From Dactylococcopsis salina PCC 8305 (GTDB taxonomy: Bacteria > Cyanobacteriota > Cyanobacteriia > Cyanobacteriales > Rubidibacteraceae), in contig NC_019780.1 of assembly GCF_000317615.1 (NCBI RefSeq), positions 186,001 to 250,000 of the forward strand: a DNA stretch of 64,000 bases, written 5' to 3'. Under the pieces are notes generated by a model. The model worked only from the letters and a program-made list of their open reading frames with translations, did no database searches and was not told the origin of the DNA. How positions within the stretch are numbered: the first letter of the stretch is position 1; each line of letters opens with the position of its first letter. The position numbers were made by a program, and so were the translations under genes. Positions 1-7,640 of the stretch are shown piece by piece.

Positions 1-97
1 AATCACTACCAAAAATAGATCAGAAAATTGTTCTGAGTCACATAAGATGAGACAATAGCAAGCAAAAGTCAAGCCTTGCCTTGGAGGAGATAAATTT

Positions 98-523
98 ATG
101 CGAAAGTTAGTGTCATTGTTAGCAGTTTTCCTATTGAGCGTTAGTTTCTTGTTAGGGATGGGACAATCTCCCGTCTTAGCGCTCAATGTTAACCAAGTTA
201 ATGGGTCAGGTATTTCTATTTTGGCTCAATTCCGTAATGATGCGGATCAAAAATTAAAACAAATTGGCAATAAAATCGACTTGAATAACACAAATATCCA
301 AGCCTTCCGCGACTTGAGAGGGTTTTATCCTACTCTCGCTCGTAAGATCATCGAAAATTCCCCTTATGAAAAAGTGGAAGATGTGTTCAACATCCCTGAT
401 TTAAGTGAACGTCAAAAAGAGCGTTTAGAGGAAAACCTTGATGAGTTTGTAGTCACTGAACCGGAAAGCGCTTTTATTGAAGGGGGCGATCGGATCAACA
501 ACGGCGTTTATGGCGGTTATTAA
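98..523 (+). CDS. psbU: Photosystem II extrinsic 12 kDa protein PsbU
   Basis: Extrinsic lumenal subunit that stabilises the oxygen-evolving complex of cyanobacterial photosystem II. The 141-residue product starts with a cleavable signal peptide (basic MRK, a hydrophobic run to about residue 20, likely cleavage after VLA near residue 28). The mature domain has the PsbU helix-hairpin-helix-like core around residues 65-115, including [13 protein letters not shown] and the [10 protein letters not shown] region. A strong Shine-Dalgarno GGAGGAG at 83-89 lies 8 nt before the ATG, and a textbook terminator follows at 561-595, so it is probably a single-gene transcript. Family assignment is by recognition of the full-length sequence; nothing is odd about it. 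Confidence 0.97.
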   Translation: MRKLVSLLAVFLLSVSFLLGMGQSPVLALNVNQVNGSGISILAQFRNDADQKLKQIGNKIDLNNTNIQAFRDLRGFYPTLARKIIENSPYEKVEDVFNIPDLSERQKERLEENLDEFVVTEPESAFIEGGDRINNGVYGGY

Positions 524-560
524 TCAAATTCCCATTTAATCCTTAAAAATCAATTAAAAC

Positions 561-595
561 ACCGTCTGTGGAGCTTTCTACAGACGGTTTTTTTA
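561..595 (+). terminator. Rho-independent terminator of psbU
   Basis: A 9-bp perfect stem (ACCGTCTGT at 561-569 with ACAGACGGT at 580-588) closes a 10-nt loop and runs into a T tract ending near 595. It lies 37 nt after the psbU stop. Confidence 0.93.
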
Positions 596-740
596 GCTAG
601 GCTTTGCTGTTGGGAAGCTGAAAGTTTTACCAAATAAGGATTTGATGCGATTAAGTTCTCGTAAAAATGCAAGTTCATTGATTGTTCAATCGTCAAAACC
701 TTGCATCAAAACCTTCCCCTCCTACCGATCAATCAACCCT

Positions 741-769
741 CTTGCCTTTTGCCTTTTGCCTCTTGCCTT
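741..769. repeat. Heptameric STRR-type repeat, (CCTTTTG/CCTCTTG)n
   Basis: Four to five units of the 7-mer CCTTTTG/CCTCTTG, the reverse complement of the longer CAAAAGG/CAAGAGG array at 17577-17705. It resembles the short tandemly repeated repetitive sequences known in cyanobacteria. The 524-814 gap otherwise holds only the psbU terminator; short reading frames across it look non-coding. Confidence 0.7.
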
Positions 770-814
770 ACTACACCGAAAACATGAACTTTTCCAGCAA
801 ACCCTATCTAAATC

Positions 815-1204
815 CTATTTTTGACGAAATTGGGTCATTTCTTCCCGTAACGTTGCCACTTCATCAGTAAGGGATTGTAAACGGGAGGGAAAGTCATCTC
901 GATCGGGTTCGGTTTCTTGCTGAGACTGACTCGCCGTCGGGGTTTCCGTAGAAGAGGGCTGTTGTGTAGCAGACTGCTCTCCTTGATTGATTAATTCTTC
1001 TACAAAGCGACGAGCTTCAGTGGCGGTGGTTTCCCCTTTCTTTTCCCATTCTTGGGTGCGTTGGTTCAACTCTTCACTTAATTCCGACACCAGCTGCGAT
1101 CGTTTTTGCTCATTTTGTATCGTTTCCGTTGCCACAGAAATTGCTCCGAGCGTGACATAGAATCCTTGTTCAACAATTTTAAACGGCTGATTTTGATTAT
1201 CCAT
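815..1204 (-). CDS. Small coiled-coil, phasin-like protein
   Basis: A 129-residue soluble protein. The first third (residues 8-30, KIVEQGFYVTLGAISVATET) is amphipathic and alanine-rich, followed by a charged helical stretch, a Q/S/T-rich linker at about 75-105, and a short heptad-like C-terminal helix (LQSLTDEVATLREEMTQF). This resembles the layout of phasin / polyhydroxyalkanoate-granule-associated proteins, but I cannot confirm the family. It sits 3 nt after the stop of the gene at 1208-1579 on the same strand, so the two are probably cotranscribed. Function unknown. Confidence 0.6.
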   Translation of the reverse strand: MDNQNQPFKIVEQGFYVTLGAISVATETIQNEQKRSQLVSELSEELNQRTQEWEKKGETTATEARRFVEELINQGEQSATQQPSSTETPTASQSQQETEPDRDDFPSRLQSLTDEVATLREEMTQFRQK

Positions 1205-1207
1205 AAT

Positions 1208-1579
1208 TTACCCCTGATGCTGCTCTAGATATTCTGTCACATCTTCAACTAATCGTGTGAGTTCTGCTTCTGTCGTAAGGCGGATTCGCTCATCTCGAAC
1301 CGTTATCAAGACTTTTGCCGCGAAAGGAGTGGGATAGATATTCGGGTTACAAAATACCTCTAAAAATACCTCTCCTGTGTGGCGATATTCAGTGGGTGAC
1401 TGAGGCTGGGGTTTATTTCCCTCATTTACCGCTTGTGTTGTCACTTTAAACTTTTCCATCAAACTAGAAAGCGCCTGTTTTAAGTCTTGCGCCGCTTCGG
1501 GACTAAAATTAAATCGAATTGAACCTTGATCGAGATTTAAAGTTAATTGAGAAGAGAGATTCATCGTCATTTTTTTCAA
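1208..1579 (-). CDS. Conserved hypothetical protein
   Basis: A 123-residue protein I do not recognise. It has no signal peptide or membrane segment. The N-terminal half is predicted beta then helix (SSQLTLNLDQGSIRFNFSPEAAQDLKQALSSLMEKF), and the C-terminal half contains beta strands with a conserved-looking EVFCNPN segment followed by ITVRDERIRLTTEAEL. It is immediately upstream of and probably cotranscribed with the phasin-like gene. A second in-frame ATG two codons downstream (MTMN) could be the true start. Coding confidence rests on composition and tight spacing rather than homology. Confidence 0.6.
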   Translation of the reverse strand: MKKMTMNLSSQLTLNLDQGSIRFNFSPEAAQDLKQALSSLMEKFKVTTQAVNEGNKPQPQSPTEYRHTGEVFLEVFCNPNIYPTPFAAKVLITVRDERIRLTTEAELTRLVEDVTEYLEQHQG

Positions 1580-1640
1580 TAATTAAGGTTTAACTCTATC
1601 ATATTTAATGAGGAATAATCAATTATTACTTTTATTATAT

Positions 1641-2105
1641 TTACCCGCGATTACGAGTCTTTTTATGATAAATTCGTAATCCTTTCCAATTACAATTACT
1701 ACAATGATAACGACGGATTGGGATCAAATAAGACAGCCAACGTTGATATCCTTTTCGGTGCAGTTTATGGGTGTGGTGTTGACATACGGGACAAGTTTTA
1801 TCGTATCCGTAAAGGCGAAAAACATGATAGCGTAGCCGTTGTACAAAAAAGTAACTAACAGCTACAATGATGATTATTGCTAAAATGTTTTTCGGATTAA
1901 TCGCTGATTTTATTAGTGTGGGAAGCAGTGTAATGAGGTTATTTAATCCCTCAAGTAAGCTCGATCGCGCCGCACTGGGGAGGAAGAAATAAAGCCCGAT
2001 CGCAACTAAAAATATTACAGCAATTGCTTCTGGCAACCACTCTCTATTCAGTTTAATTCCTTTCTTTTTTCTGGCATTTTTTGTCATATCGTCTGGTTCT
2101 GGCAA
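1641..2105 (-). CDS. Two-TM membrane protein with C-terminal zinc ribbon
   Basis: A 154-residue protein with a basic N-terminus, one membrane helix at about residues 27-45 (AIAVIFLVAIGLYFFLP), a second at about 75-90 (ILAIIIIVAVSYFFV), then a cytosolic tail with paired cysteine motifs CPVC (about 107-110) and CSNC (about 136-139) separated by basic residues: a four-cysteine zinc ribbon. Role unknown; a membrane-tethered ribbon could bind nucleic acid or another protein. The ATG six codons in (MTKNARKKKG) is an alternative start. The next gene upstream on this strand is beyond a 650-bp repeat region, so it is probably monocistronic. Confidence 0.6.
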   Translation of the reverse strand: MPEPDDMTKNARKKKGIKLNREWLPEAIAVIFLVAIGLYFFLPSAARSSLLEGLNNLITLLPTLIKSAINPKNILAIIIIVAVSYFFVQRLRYHVFRLYGYDKTCPVCQHHTHKLHRKGYQRWLSYLIPIRRYHCSNCNWKGLRIYHKKTRNRG

Positions 2106-2200
2106 ATATACAGATTAATGCGAGTACGCTACGATCGCGCTGTGAAATATAGCAGTTAGAAACTCATATTGAGACTTCTATCGTTTTTTAATGGCGGTAT

Positions 2201-2240
2201 TGCTACGGCAATCCTAAATCTTATGTAAAAAGTTGGCTTA
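2201..2240. repeat. Terminal remnant of a MITE-like element
   Basis: The sequence GGCAATCCTAAATCTTATG, followed by TAAAAAGTTG, matches the inverse of the end of the MITE-like element at 55687-55808 (ending CAACTTTTTACATAAGAT). Only one end is present, next to the 118-bp array. Confidence 0.5.
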
Positions 2241-2266
2241 TATCAAGTTCAGGTAACTGCTTCTAA

Positions 2267-2742
2267 TTGGTGTTGGGTTTCGTCTTCTCCACCGAACCTA
2301 CTTTTGATAACTAATTGAGCCAACTTGATCTTACTAAACTCCCCCAGAATTGGGGGTTGGGGGGCAAAAAAATTGTAACTCATCTTGGTGTTGGGTTTCG
2401 TCTTCTCCACCGAACCTACTTTTGATAACTAATTGAGCCAACTTGATCTTACTAGACTCCCCCAGAATTGGGGGTTGGGGGGCAAAAAAATTGTAACTCA
2501 TCTTGGTGTTGGGTTTCGTCTTCTCCACCGAACCTACTTTTGATAACTAATTGAGCCAACTTGATCTTACTAAACTCCCCCAGAATTGGGGGTTGGGGGG
2601 CAAAAAAATTGTAACTCATCTTGGTGTTGGGTTTCGTCTTCTCCACCCAACCTACTTTTGATAATTAATTGAGCCAACTTGATCTTACTAAACTCCCCCA
2701 GAATTGGGGGTTGGGGGGCAAAAAAATTGCAACTCATCTAGA
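2267..2742. repeat. 118-bp tandem repeat, four copies
   Basis: Four head-to-tail units with exact 118-bp spacing (the TGTTGGGTTT word recurs at 2271, 2389, 2507 and 2625). Each unit is a composite of the dispersed TTGGGTTTCG...CCTACTTTTGATAA element and a C/G-rich hairpin (CCCCCAGAATTGGGGG). Copies differ by only a few bases, so amplification is recent. The array fills the 2106-2761 gap; short frames inside are repeat artefacts. Confidence 0.9.
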
Positions 2743-2761
2743 ATTTTTATAGATCGAGACT

Positions 2762-3604
2762 TCATACAAGTTCAGGCGGAAGTTCTAAAGGAATTGTTCC
2801 CATTAACCCCTTACGAAAATCATTCAGAAGTTCTCGTGCTGTTCTTTCCTTGTCTTGATTGTGGCGTTGAGTCGCCAAAGCGGATAGATAAGCACTGCCA
2901 GTAAAATTACTGACTTCAAGATGATAACGGTTTTCAAGGACATCCGTAAAGTGTAACTGTTTCAACAGATCAATTAAATCCGACGCAATATTTTGTAGAT
3001 CATAACCCGCTTCTCCAATATCATCACAGATTGCGAGTTTAATCGCTGCCGCTTGATCCTTGAGTTTGGGTGGAATCACTCCAGGTGCATCTAAAAGATC
3101 GATTTGGTCAGAAATTCTCACCCATTTTAGTTGACGAGTTACACCAGCTTTCCGTGCGCTTTGGACGATTTTTCGTCCGACTAAACGATTAATTAATGCT
3201 GACTTTCCGACATTGGGAAACCCCATCACCACAGCACGCACAGGGCGATCGCGCATTCCGCGACTTCTCCGTTTTTCGTTCACCGCTTCCCCTGCTTTTT
3301 GCGCCGCTTTCAACAGAGATTTAATCCCTTTCCCCGCTTGTGCGTCAGTCAAATAAGGAGAATAACCCTGACTTTGAAACCACGCCACCCATTGAGAATG
3401 TAACTCCTCTGGGATCATATCTTGGCGATTAATCACCAACAATCGCGGTTTACTTCCCACCCATTGCGAAACCTGTGGATGTTGAGATGCAAGGGGAATC
3501 CTCGCATCCAGCACTTCTAACACAACATCCACATTCTTTAACTGTCGTTTTAATTCCTGTTCTGCTTTTGCAATATGACCAGGATACCATTGAATGATTG
3601 CCAT
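2762..3604 (-). CDS. rbgA: Ribosome biogenesis GTPase YlqF/RbgA
   Basis: Circularly permuted GTPase that acts late in 50S ribosomal subunit assembly. The motif order shows the permutation: G4-like NRQD near residue 58, G1 GFPNVGKS near 128-135, then G3 DAPG near 170. The start at MAIIQWYPGH (ATG at 3602-3604) gives 280 residues and the canonical N-terminus of this family. The frame stays open for 34 more codons upstream, but that part is translated from the C/G-rich repeat at 3630-3718 and is not part of the family. The C-terminal helical domain (DIGEAGYDLQNIASDLI onward) is intact. Confidence 0.93.
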   Translation of the reverse strand: MAIIQWYPGHIAKAEQELKRQLKNVDVVLEVLDARIPLASQHPQVSQWVGSKPRLLVINRQDMIPEELHSQWVAWFQSQGYSPYLTDAQAGKGIKSLLKAAQKAGEAVNEKRRSRGMRDRPVRAVVMGFPNVGKSALINRLVGRKIVQSARKAGVTRQLKWVRISDQIDLLDAPGVIPPKLKDQAAAIKLAICDDIGEAGYDLQNIASDLIDLLKQLHFTDVLENRYHLEVSNFTGSAYLSALATQRHNQDKERTARELLNDFRKGLMGTIPLELPPELV

Positions 3605-3629
3605 TATTGATTGTTGTAATGATTTTTTT

Positions 3630-3718
3630 GCCCCCTCACCCCCAAGTTTGGGGAGAATCGCCCCCTCACCCCCAAGTTTGGGGGGAAATCGCCCCCTTAC
3701 CCCCAAGTTTGGGGGGAA
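3630..3718. repeat. C-rich hairpin repeat, three copies of about 30 bp
   Basis: Three tandem units of GCCCCCTCACCCCCAAGTTT followed by a G run and GAATC. Each unit can fold as a CCCCCAA/TTGGGGG hairpin. The array lies between the stop of the stress-protein gene and the rbgA start, where it creates a spurious upstream extension of rbgA. Confidence 0.85.
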
Positions 3719-3720
3719 TG

Positions 3721-4131
3721 CTAGGGAATAATTAACACTGGACAGGGAGAAAGATTAATGACACGATTACTAACACTGTGTTCCGCTTCTTCTTCAATTA
3801 ACCCCACACCACGACACCCCATGACAATTAAATCGGCATCCAGTTCATCGGCTACATCACAAATGATAAACGCTGGTCTTCCTTCTCGTTCTAAAGTTTC
3901 GATGTTATTCACATTTTCTTCTGACAATAAAGATTTGATTCCTTCAAGAAGTTCTGTCACCGCGCCTTCGGATGTCATCTGTCGCGTGTCTTCTCTGGCT
4001 TCTTCTCCCGTTTCAACAACGGAGAGTAAAATCAGACGACTGTTATAAGTTTGAACGAGATTAGTCACGGTTGCGATCGCGTCACGGGTTTCTCGACTAT
4101 GATCGACAGGAAAGAGAATGGTCTTAAACAT
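3721..4131 (-). CDS. Universal stress protein (UspA family)
   Basis: A 136-residue single-domain Usp. The N-terminus MFKTILFPVDHS is the typical first strand with its Asp, and the C-terminus carries the ATP-binding loop GCRG followed by VSNRVINLSPCPVLIIP, corresponding to the G-x2-G-x9-G-(S/T) pattern with an insertion of acidic residues. Full family length. Likely a cytosolic nucleotide-binding stress protein; physiological role not predictable from sequence. Separated from rbgA only by the hairpin repeat, which could terminate or attenuate read-through. Confidence 0.9.
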   Translation of the reverse strand: MFKTILFPVDHSRETRDAIATVTNLVQTYNSRLILLSVVETGEEAREDTRQMTSEGAVTELLEGIKSLLSEENVNNIETLEREGRPAFIICDVADELDADLIVMGCRGVGLIEEEAEHSVSNRVINLSPCPVLIIP

Positions 4132-4278
4132 CGTAATTCAATTGTAAACGAATAACGCCAGCTTAAATTAAGCTAACATCATAACTGGAGATTCGTGATT
4201 AACGGTTTGTTATTTGTTACTAACCTACGACAGTTAACAGTTATTACGTTCTCATCTTATTTATTCCTAGATTTTTTC

Positions 4279-5055
4279 ATGGTGGTAACGATCGCGCAAC
4301 TTTTAAATTGGAAAACACAACAACGCTCAATTACTGTTCTCACTGCTTGGGATTATGCCATTGCTCAGATTTTAGATGAAACAGGAGTTGATGTGATTTT
4401 AGTCGGTGATTCTCTAGCGATGACGGCGTTGGGACATGAGACTACACTTCCTCTAAGTTTAGACGCAATGCTTCATCATGCGGCGGCGGTGAAACGAGGG
4501 GTGAAACGAGCGTTGGTGGTTTGTGATCTTCCTTTTTTAAGTTACCAAGAAAGTGATCAGCAGGCAATTCGTAGCGCGGGAAGAGTTTTAAGGGAAACAG
4601 GGGTACAAGCGGTAAAATTAGAGGGAGGAAACAGCACGATCGCACAGACGGTTTCCGTTCTCACTCGTATTGGGATTCCTGTGATGGGACATATTGGTTT
4701 AACTCCTCAATCGGTACATCGTTTAGGGTATCGTCAACAGGGAAAAACTCCCGAAGAAGCAGAACGCATTTACCAAGAGGCGCTTAACCTGACACAAGCT
4801 GGTGCTTTTGCTCTGATTTTAGAACATATCCCCAATGAACTCGCCGCAAAAATCACTGATGCGATTTCTATTCCTACGATCGGGATTGGTGCTGGTAATA
4901 ACTGTGATGGACAGGTTTTAGTCACAGCAGACTTACTGGGTTTAACAGCAAAACAGCCGCCGTTTGCGAAAGTCTATACTAATCTTAGAGAAGTCATTAA
5001 AGAAGCGACGGAAAACTACATTGAAGACGTTAAAGGAAAACAGTTCCCAAAATGA
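4279..5055 (+). CDS. panB: 3-methyl-2-oxobutanoate hydroxymethyltransferase
   Basis: First committed step of pantothenate (coenzyme A) synthesis: transfers a hydroxymethyl group from methylenetetrahydrofolate to 2-oxoisovalerate. The TIM-barrel motifs are clear: [10 protein letters not shown], the metal-binding [34 protein letters not shown] and the terminal [16 protein letters not shown] chose the ATG at 4279 ([12 protein letters not shown]) because it gives 258 residues, the usual family length; the open frame upstream to a GTG at 4195 is hydrophobic and not family-like. The stop overlaps the next start (ATGA), indicating translational coupling with tsaC. Confidence 0.96.
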   Translation: MVVTIAQLLNWKTQQRSITVLTAWDYAIAQILDETGVDVILVGDSLAMTALGHETTLPLSLDAMLHHAAAVKRGVKRALVVCDLPFLSYQESDQQAIRSAGRVLRETGVQAVKLEGGNSTIAQTVSVLTRIGIPVMGHIGLTPQSVHRLGYRQQGKTPEEAERIYQEALNLTQAGAFALILEHIPNELAAKITDAISIPTIGIGAGNNCDGQVLVTADLLGLTAKQPPFAKVYTNLREVIKEATENYIEDVKGKQFPK

Positions 5056-5627
5056 CCATTGTTTCTGTTTCAGAATTAATAACTGGCGCAAAGGAAGGAA
5101 AAGTCGTGAGTTTTCCTACTGATACAGTTCCCGCTTTAGCCGTGCGTCCCGACAATGCCGAGGCAATCTTTCGCTTGAAACAACGAGAAGCAAACAAACC
5201 TTTGATTTTAATGGGGGCTTCTTGGGAACAGTTACGGTTTTATGTGGATGGGACAACAGAAGAGTTACAAGTTTGGGAAGAGATGACAAGAAAATACTTT
5301 CCAGGACAGTTAACTCTGGTGTTACCCAGTTCTCCACAAGTGCCTTCGACGGTGAATCCGAAAACTCCAGAGACAATTGGAGTGCGTGTTCCTGACTGCT
5401 CGATCGCTCTCTCCATTTTTCAAGCAGTGGGAGTGCTTGCGACTACCAGCGCCAACCGTTCAGGAGAACCGCCTTTAACCTCTCCAGAAAGCATCGATCG
5501 AGCGTTTCCAGAGGTCTTGGTTTTGAATGATATCTCATCCGTTTCCAGTAGTGGTTCTCCTTCTACAGTGGCAAAATGGACAGGCAACAGTTGGCAAATT
5601 CTCCGACAGGGAAAAATCAATCTCTAA
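5052..5627 (+). CDS. tsaC: L-threonylcarbamoyladenylate synthase (TsaC/Sua5/YrdC family)
   Basis: Makes threonylcarbamoyl-AMP for the t6A37 modification of ANN-decoding tRNAs. The 191-residue product is the short YrdC-type, without the extra Sua5 C-terminal domain. Diagnostic segments: [16 protein letters not shown] near the start, [11 protein letters not shown], the PGQLTLVLP strand, GVRVPD, and [16 protein letters not shown]. The start codon overlaps the panB stop by 4 nt. Pairing with panB is local context rather than shared pathway. Confidence 0.93.
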   Translation: MTIVSVSELITGAKEGKVVSFPTDTVPALAVRPDNAEAIFRLKQREANKPLILMGASWEQLRFYVDGTTEELQVWEEMTRKYFPGQLTLVLPSSPQVPSTVNPKTPETIGVRVPDCSIALSIFQAVGVLATTSANRSGEPPLTSPESIDRAFPEVLVLNDISSVSSSGSPSTVAKWTGNSWQILRQGKINL

Positions 5628-5672
5628 AGGTAGTTTGCCAATACCAATTTGATCTGGAAAATAGGTGTTGGT

Positions 5673-5873
5673 TTACTCATTAATCATTTTTAACGCTTCG
5701 TTAATTACATGATCTGAAAGATACATCCCAGACTGCTTTAAAGTTTCCAGTATCGGACGCGCTACCACGTCCGGAACAATAAATGTTGGACTTACCACCT
5801 GTAGCAAAGAAAGATAATTCCCTTTCGTTAAAAAAATCAAGGGGGATGTATTAATTGCAGGAAATTCAGCCAC
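5673..5873 (-). pseudogene. PIN/DUF3368-type toxin with large internal deletion
   Basis: The 66-residue product looks like the two ends of a DUF3368 PIN-domain nuclease joined together. Residues 1-36 give the first strand and Asn/Ser motif (INTSPLIFLTKGNYLSLL) and IVPDVV; residues 38-66 (ARPILETLKQSGMYLSDHV and the end) match the C-terminal helices of the family. About 90 middle residues, including most catalytic acidic residues, are missing without loss of frame, compared with the usual ~155-165. Its start overlaps the end of the UPF0175 gene by 8 nt, as in intact pairs of this type. Presumably an inactive toxin; deletion size is from family knowledge. Confidence 0.72.
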
Positions 5874-6117
5874 TTTTTAATTCTCGCTTTAAGTCTTCAA
5901 AATCGACATTAAACACATCCACTCCTTCTCGTGCTACCGCCGCTAAAAAATCTCTTCGATTTAAGCCAGCAATTTGAGCCGCCTTTTCTTGGGAGATTTC
6001 ATTTCGCTGATACCAGTGAATCGCTGCGGCTAGGCGCAACTCATTCACAAAGCCATCTGGAGGCAGACGACGAGCCGATAGCACTTCTTCGGGCAAATTA
6101 ATCGTTACTTCAGCCAT
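5866..6117 (-). CDS. UPF0175 family antitoxin-like protein
   Basis: An 83-residue protein with the full UPF0175 pattern: N-terminal strand (MAEVTINLPEEVL), central helix with LAAAIHWYQRNEISQEKAAQ, then AGLNRRDFLAAVAREGVDV and a charged C-terminus. UPF0175 members usually precede DUF3368 PIN toxins in two-gene modules and probably act as DNA-binding antitoxins. It overlaps the downstream toxin remnant by 8 nt, so the module is intact in layout but the toxin is gutted. It could persist as an orphan antitoxin. Biological role inferred, not shown. Confidence 0.88.
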   Translation of the reverse strand: MAEVTINLPEEVLSARRLPPDGFVNELRLAAAIHWYQRNEISQEKAAQIAGLNRRDFLAAVAREGVDVFNVDFEDLKRELKSG

Positions 6118-6169
6118 ATATAAACTACCTGTTTTGAGCTGGCTCGACTGAGCCTAATTTTTTCGGGGA

Positions 6170-7468
6170 TTATTTTTCTCTTAAAACCCTTAAAACACTG
6201 GGGATTTGAATCTGCTCGATCGCGTCTAAATGGGGAATTTCTGCCAAGGCTTGACGGAAATTTTCCTCTTTGACATTGTGCGTCACGACCACAATTTCGG
6301 CAAAACCATTATTAAAATCAATTTGCACGATCGATTCTAAACTCACCTTATGTTTCCCGAAACAAGTGCCTAAATTGCCAATAACACCCGGTCGATCGAT
6401 GCAGATAATACGGGCATAAAAACGAGTCACTAACTCTTGAATTGGCACTAATTCACGGCGAGGATGCTGAGGAATTTTTAATAACGGATTGACTGCTTGA
6501 CTCACTTTTAACATGGCAGCAATATTCATTAAATCTGAAACCACCGCGCTGGCGGTTGCGCCACCCCCAGCACCCGGTCCATAAAACATCACTTGTCCGA
6601 TCGGATCGCCTTCCACTAAAATCGCATTATTGACTCCATCAATATTGGCGAGAGGATGTTCTTTAGGAACTAAGGTCGGATGAACTCTCACCTGTAATCC
6701 ACTTTGCTCCCGTTGCGCGATCGCCAACAGCTTAATCTCAAACCCTAATCGCTCTGCGTATTGAATATCAACCGCACTCACTTGGCGAATCCCCTCACAG
6801 GAAACCTGTTCTAAACTCACCTGTTCCCCAAACGCCAGGGTAGCCAGAATCGTAATTTTATCCGCCGCATCATACCCATCAACATCCGCGCTGGGATCAG
6901 CCTCCGCGTAACCCAACTCCTGCGCTTCCGTTAGCACCTCCGAGAAATCACTTCCCTCGGTTGCCATTTTCGTGAGGATAAAATTGGTTGTGCCATTAAT
7001 AATCCCTAAAATACTGTCAATCCGATTCACACTCAAAGATTGTTGTAGAGGACGGATAATGGGAATTCCTCCCCCCACCGCCGCTTCTATTAAAACATAC
7101 ACTCCAGCTTCGGCTGCAGCTCGATAAATTTCCTCTCCGTAACGAGAAATCACCGCTTTATTCGCTGTTACCACGTGCTTTTGGTGAGAAATTGCCTTTA
7201 AAATCAACGATCGAGCCGGTTCTAACCCACCAATCAACTCCACCACAATATCAAGATCAGGATCAGTAACAATCGCTTCCAAATCAGTTGTTAGAACACC
7301 ATCAGCAAACTCGACAGCGCGACGCTTATCTAGGGTTTTCACTCCCACCTTAGCGATTTCAATCTCTTTTAATAACGGGTGACGGGATTCTGGAGAGAGT
7401 AAAATTCCCGCCGTCGCTGTTCCCACCGTGCCTAATCCTAACAAACCGATTTTTAAGGCTTCCACCAC
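6170..7468 (-). CDS. hom: Homoserine dehydrogenase
   Basis: NAD(P)H-dependent reduction of aspartate semialdehyde to homoserine, on the way to threonine, methionine and isoleucine. 432 residues with three parts: Rossmann fold at the start (GLLGLGTVG), catalytic domain with VTANKAV, GGGIPII, the GIINGTTNFIL signature and YAEADPSADVDGYDAADK near 190-205, and a C-terminal ACT domain (about 350-430, RIICIDRPGVIGNLG) that in this family mediates threonine feedback. The start is GTG at 7466-7468; a second GTG follows directly and either may be used. Monofunctional, no aspartokinase fusion. Confidence 0.96.
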   Translation of the reverse strand: MVEALKIGLLGLGTVGTATAGILLSPESRHPLLKEIEIAKVGVKTLDKRRAVEFADGVLTTDLEAIVTDPDLDIVVELIGGLEPARSLILKAISHQKHVVTANKAVISRYGEEIYRAAAEAGVYVLIEAAVGGGIPIIRPLQQSLSVNRIDSILGIINGTTNFILTKMATEGSDFSEVLTEAQELGYAEADPSADVDGYDAADKITILATLAFGEQVSLEQVSCEGIRQVSAVDIQYAERLGFEIKLLAIAQREQSGLQVRVHPTLVPKEHPLANIDGVNNAILVEGDPIGQVMFYGPGAGGGATASAVVSDLMNIAAMLKVSQAVNPLLKIPQHPRRELVPIQELVTRFYARIICIDRPGVIGNLGTCFGKHKVSLESIVQIDFNNGFAEIVVVTHNVKEENFRQALAEIPHLDAIEQIQIPSVLRVLREK

Positions 7469-7640
7469 TTTGTTCTTCTATCCTTTCTTAACCGACAGCA
7501 ATCTTGATTTTAAAATATGTTCGTTGTTTCTGCTTGGTTTATCCCCTAAACAACGAGCAAACGGCAATGGTAACATAAATAATAGATATAAAAGAAATTA
7601 ACATAAGACAATAACGGTTCTTAAATTAATCCCCCAAGCT

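Noticed and set aside
642..870. Two ~60-residue frames after psbU
   Set aside because: Overlapping frames through a heptamer repeat and antisense to the next gene; no RBS or family resemblance.
2334..2646. Two 64-residue reverse-strand frames
   Set aside because: Identical products generated by the 118-bp tandem repeat.
3605..3706. 34-residue N-terminal extension of RbgA
   Set aside because: Translated from the C/G hairpin repeat; the family N-terminus starts at MAIIQWYPGH.
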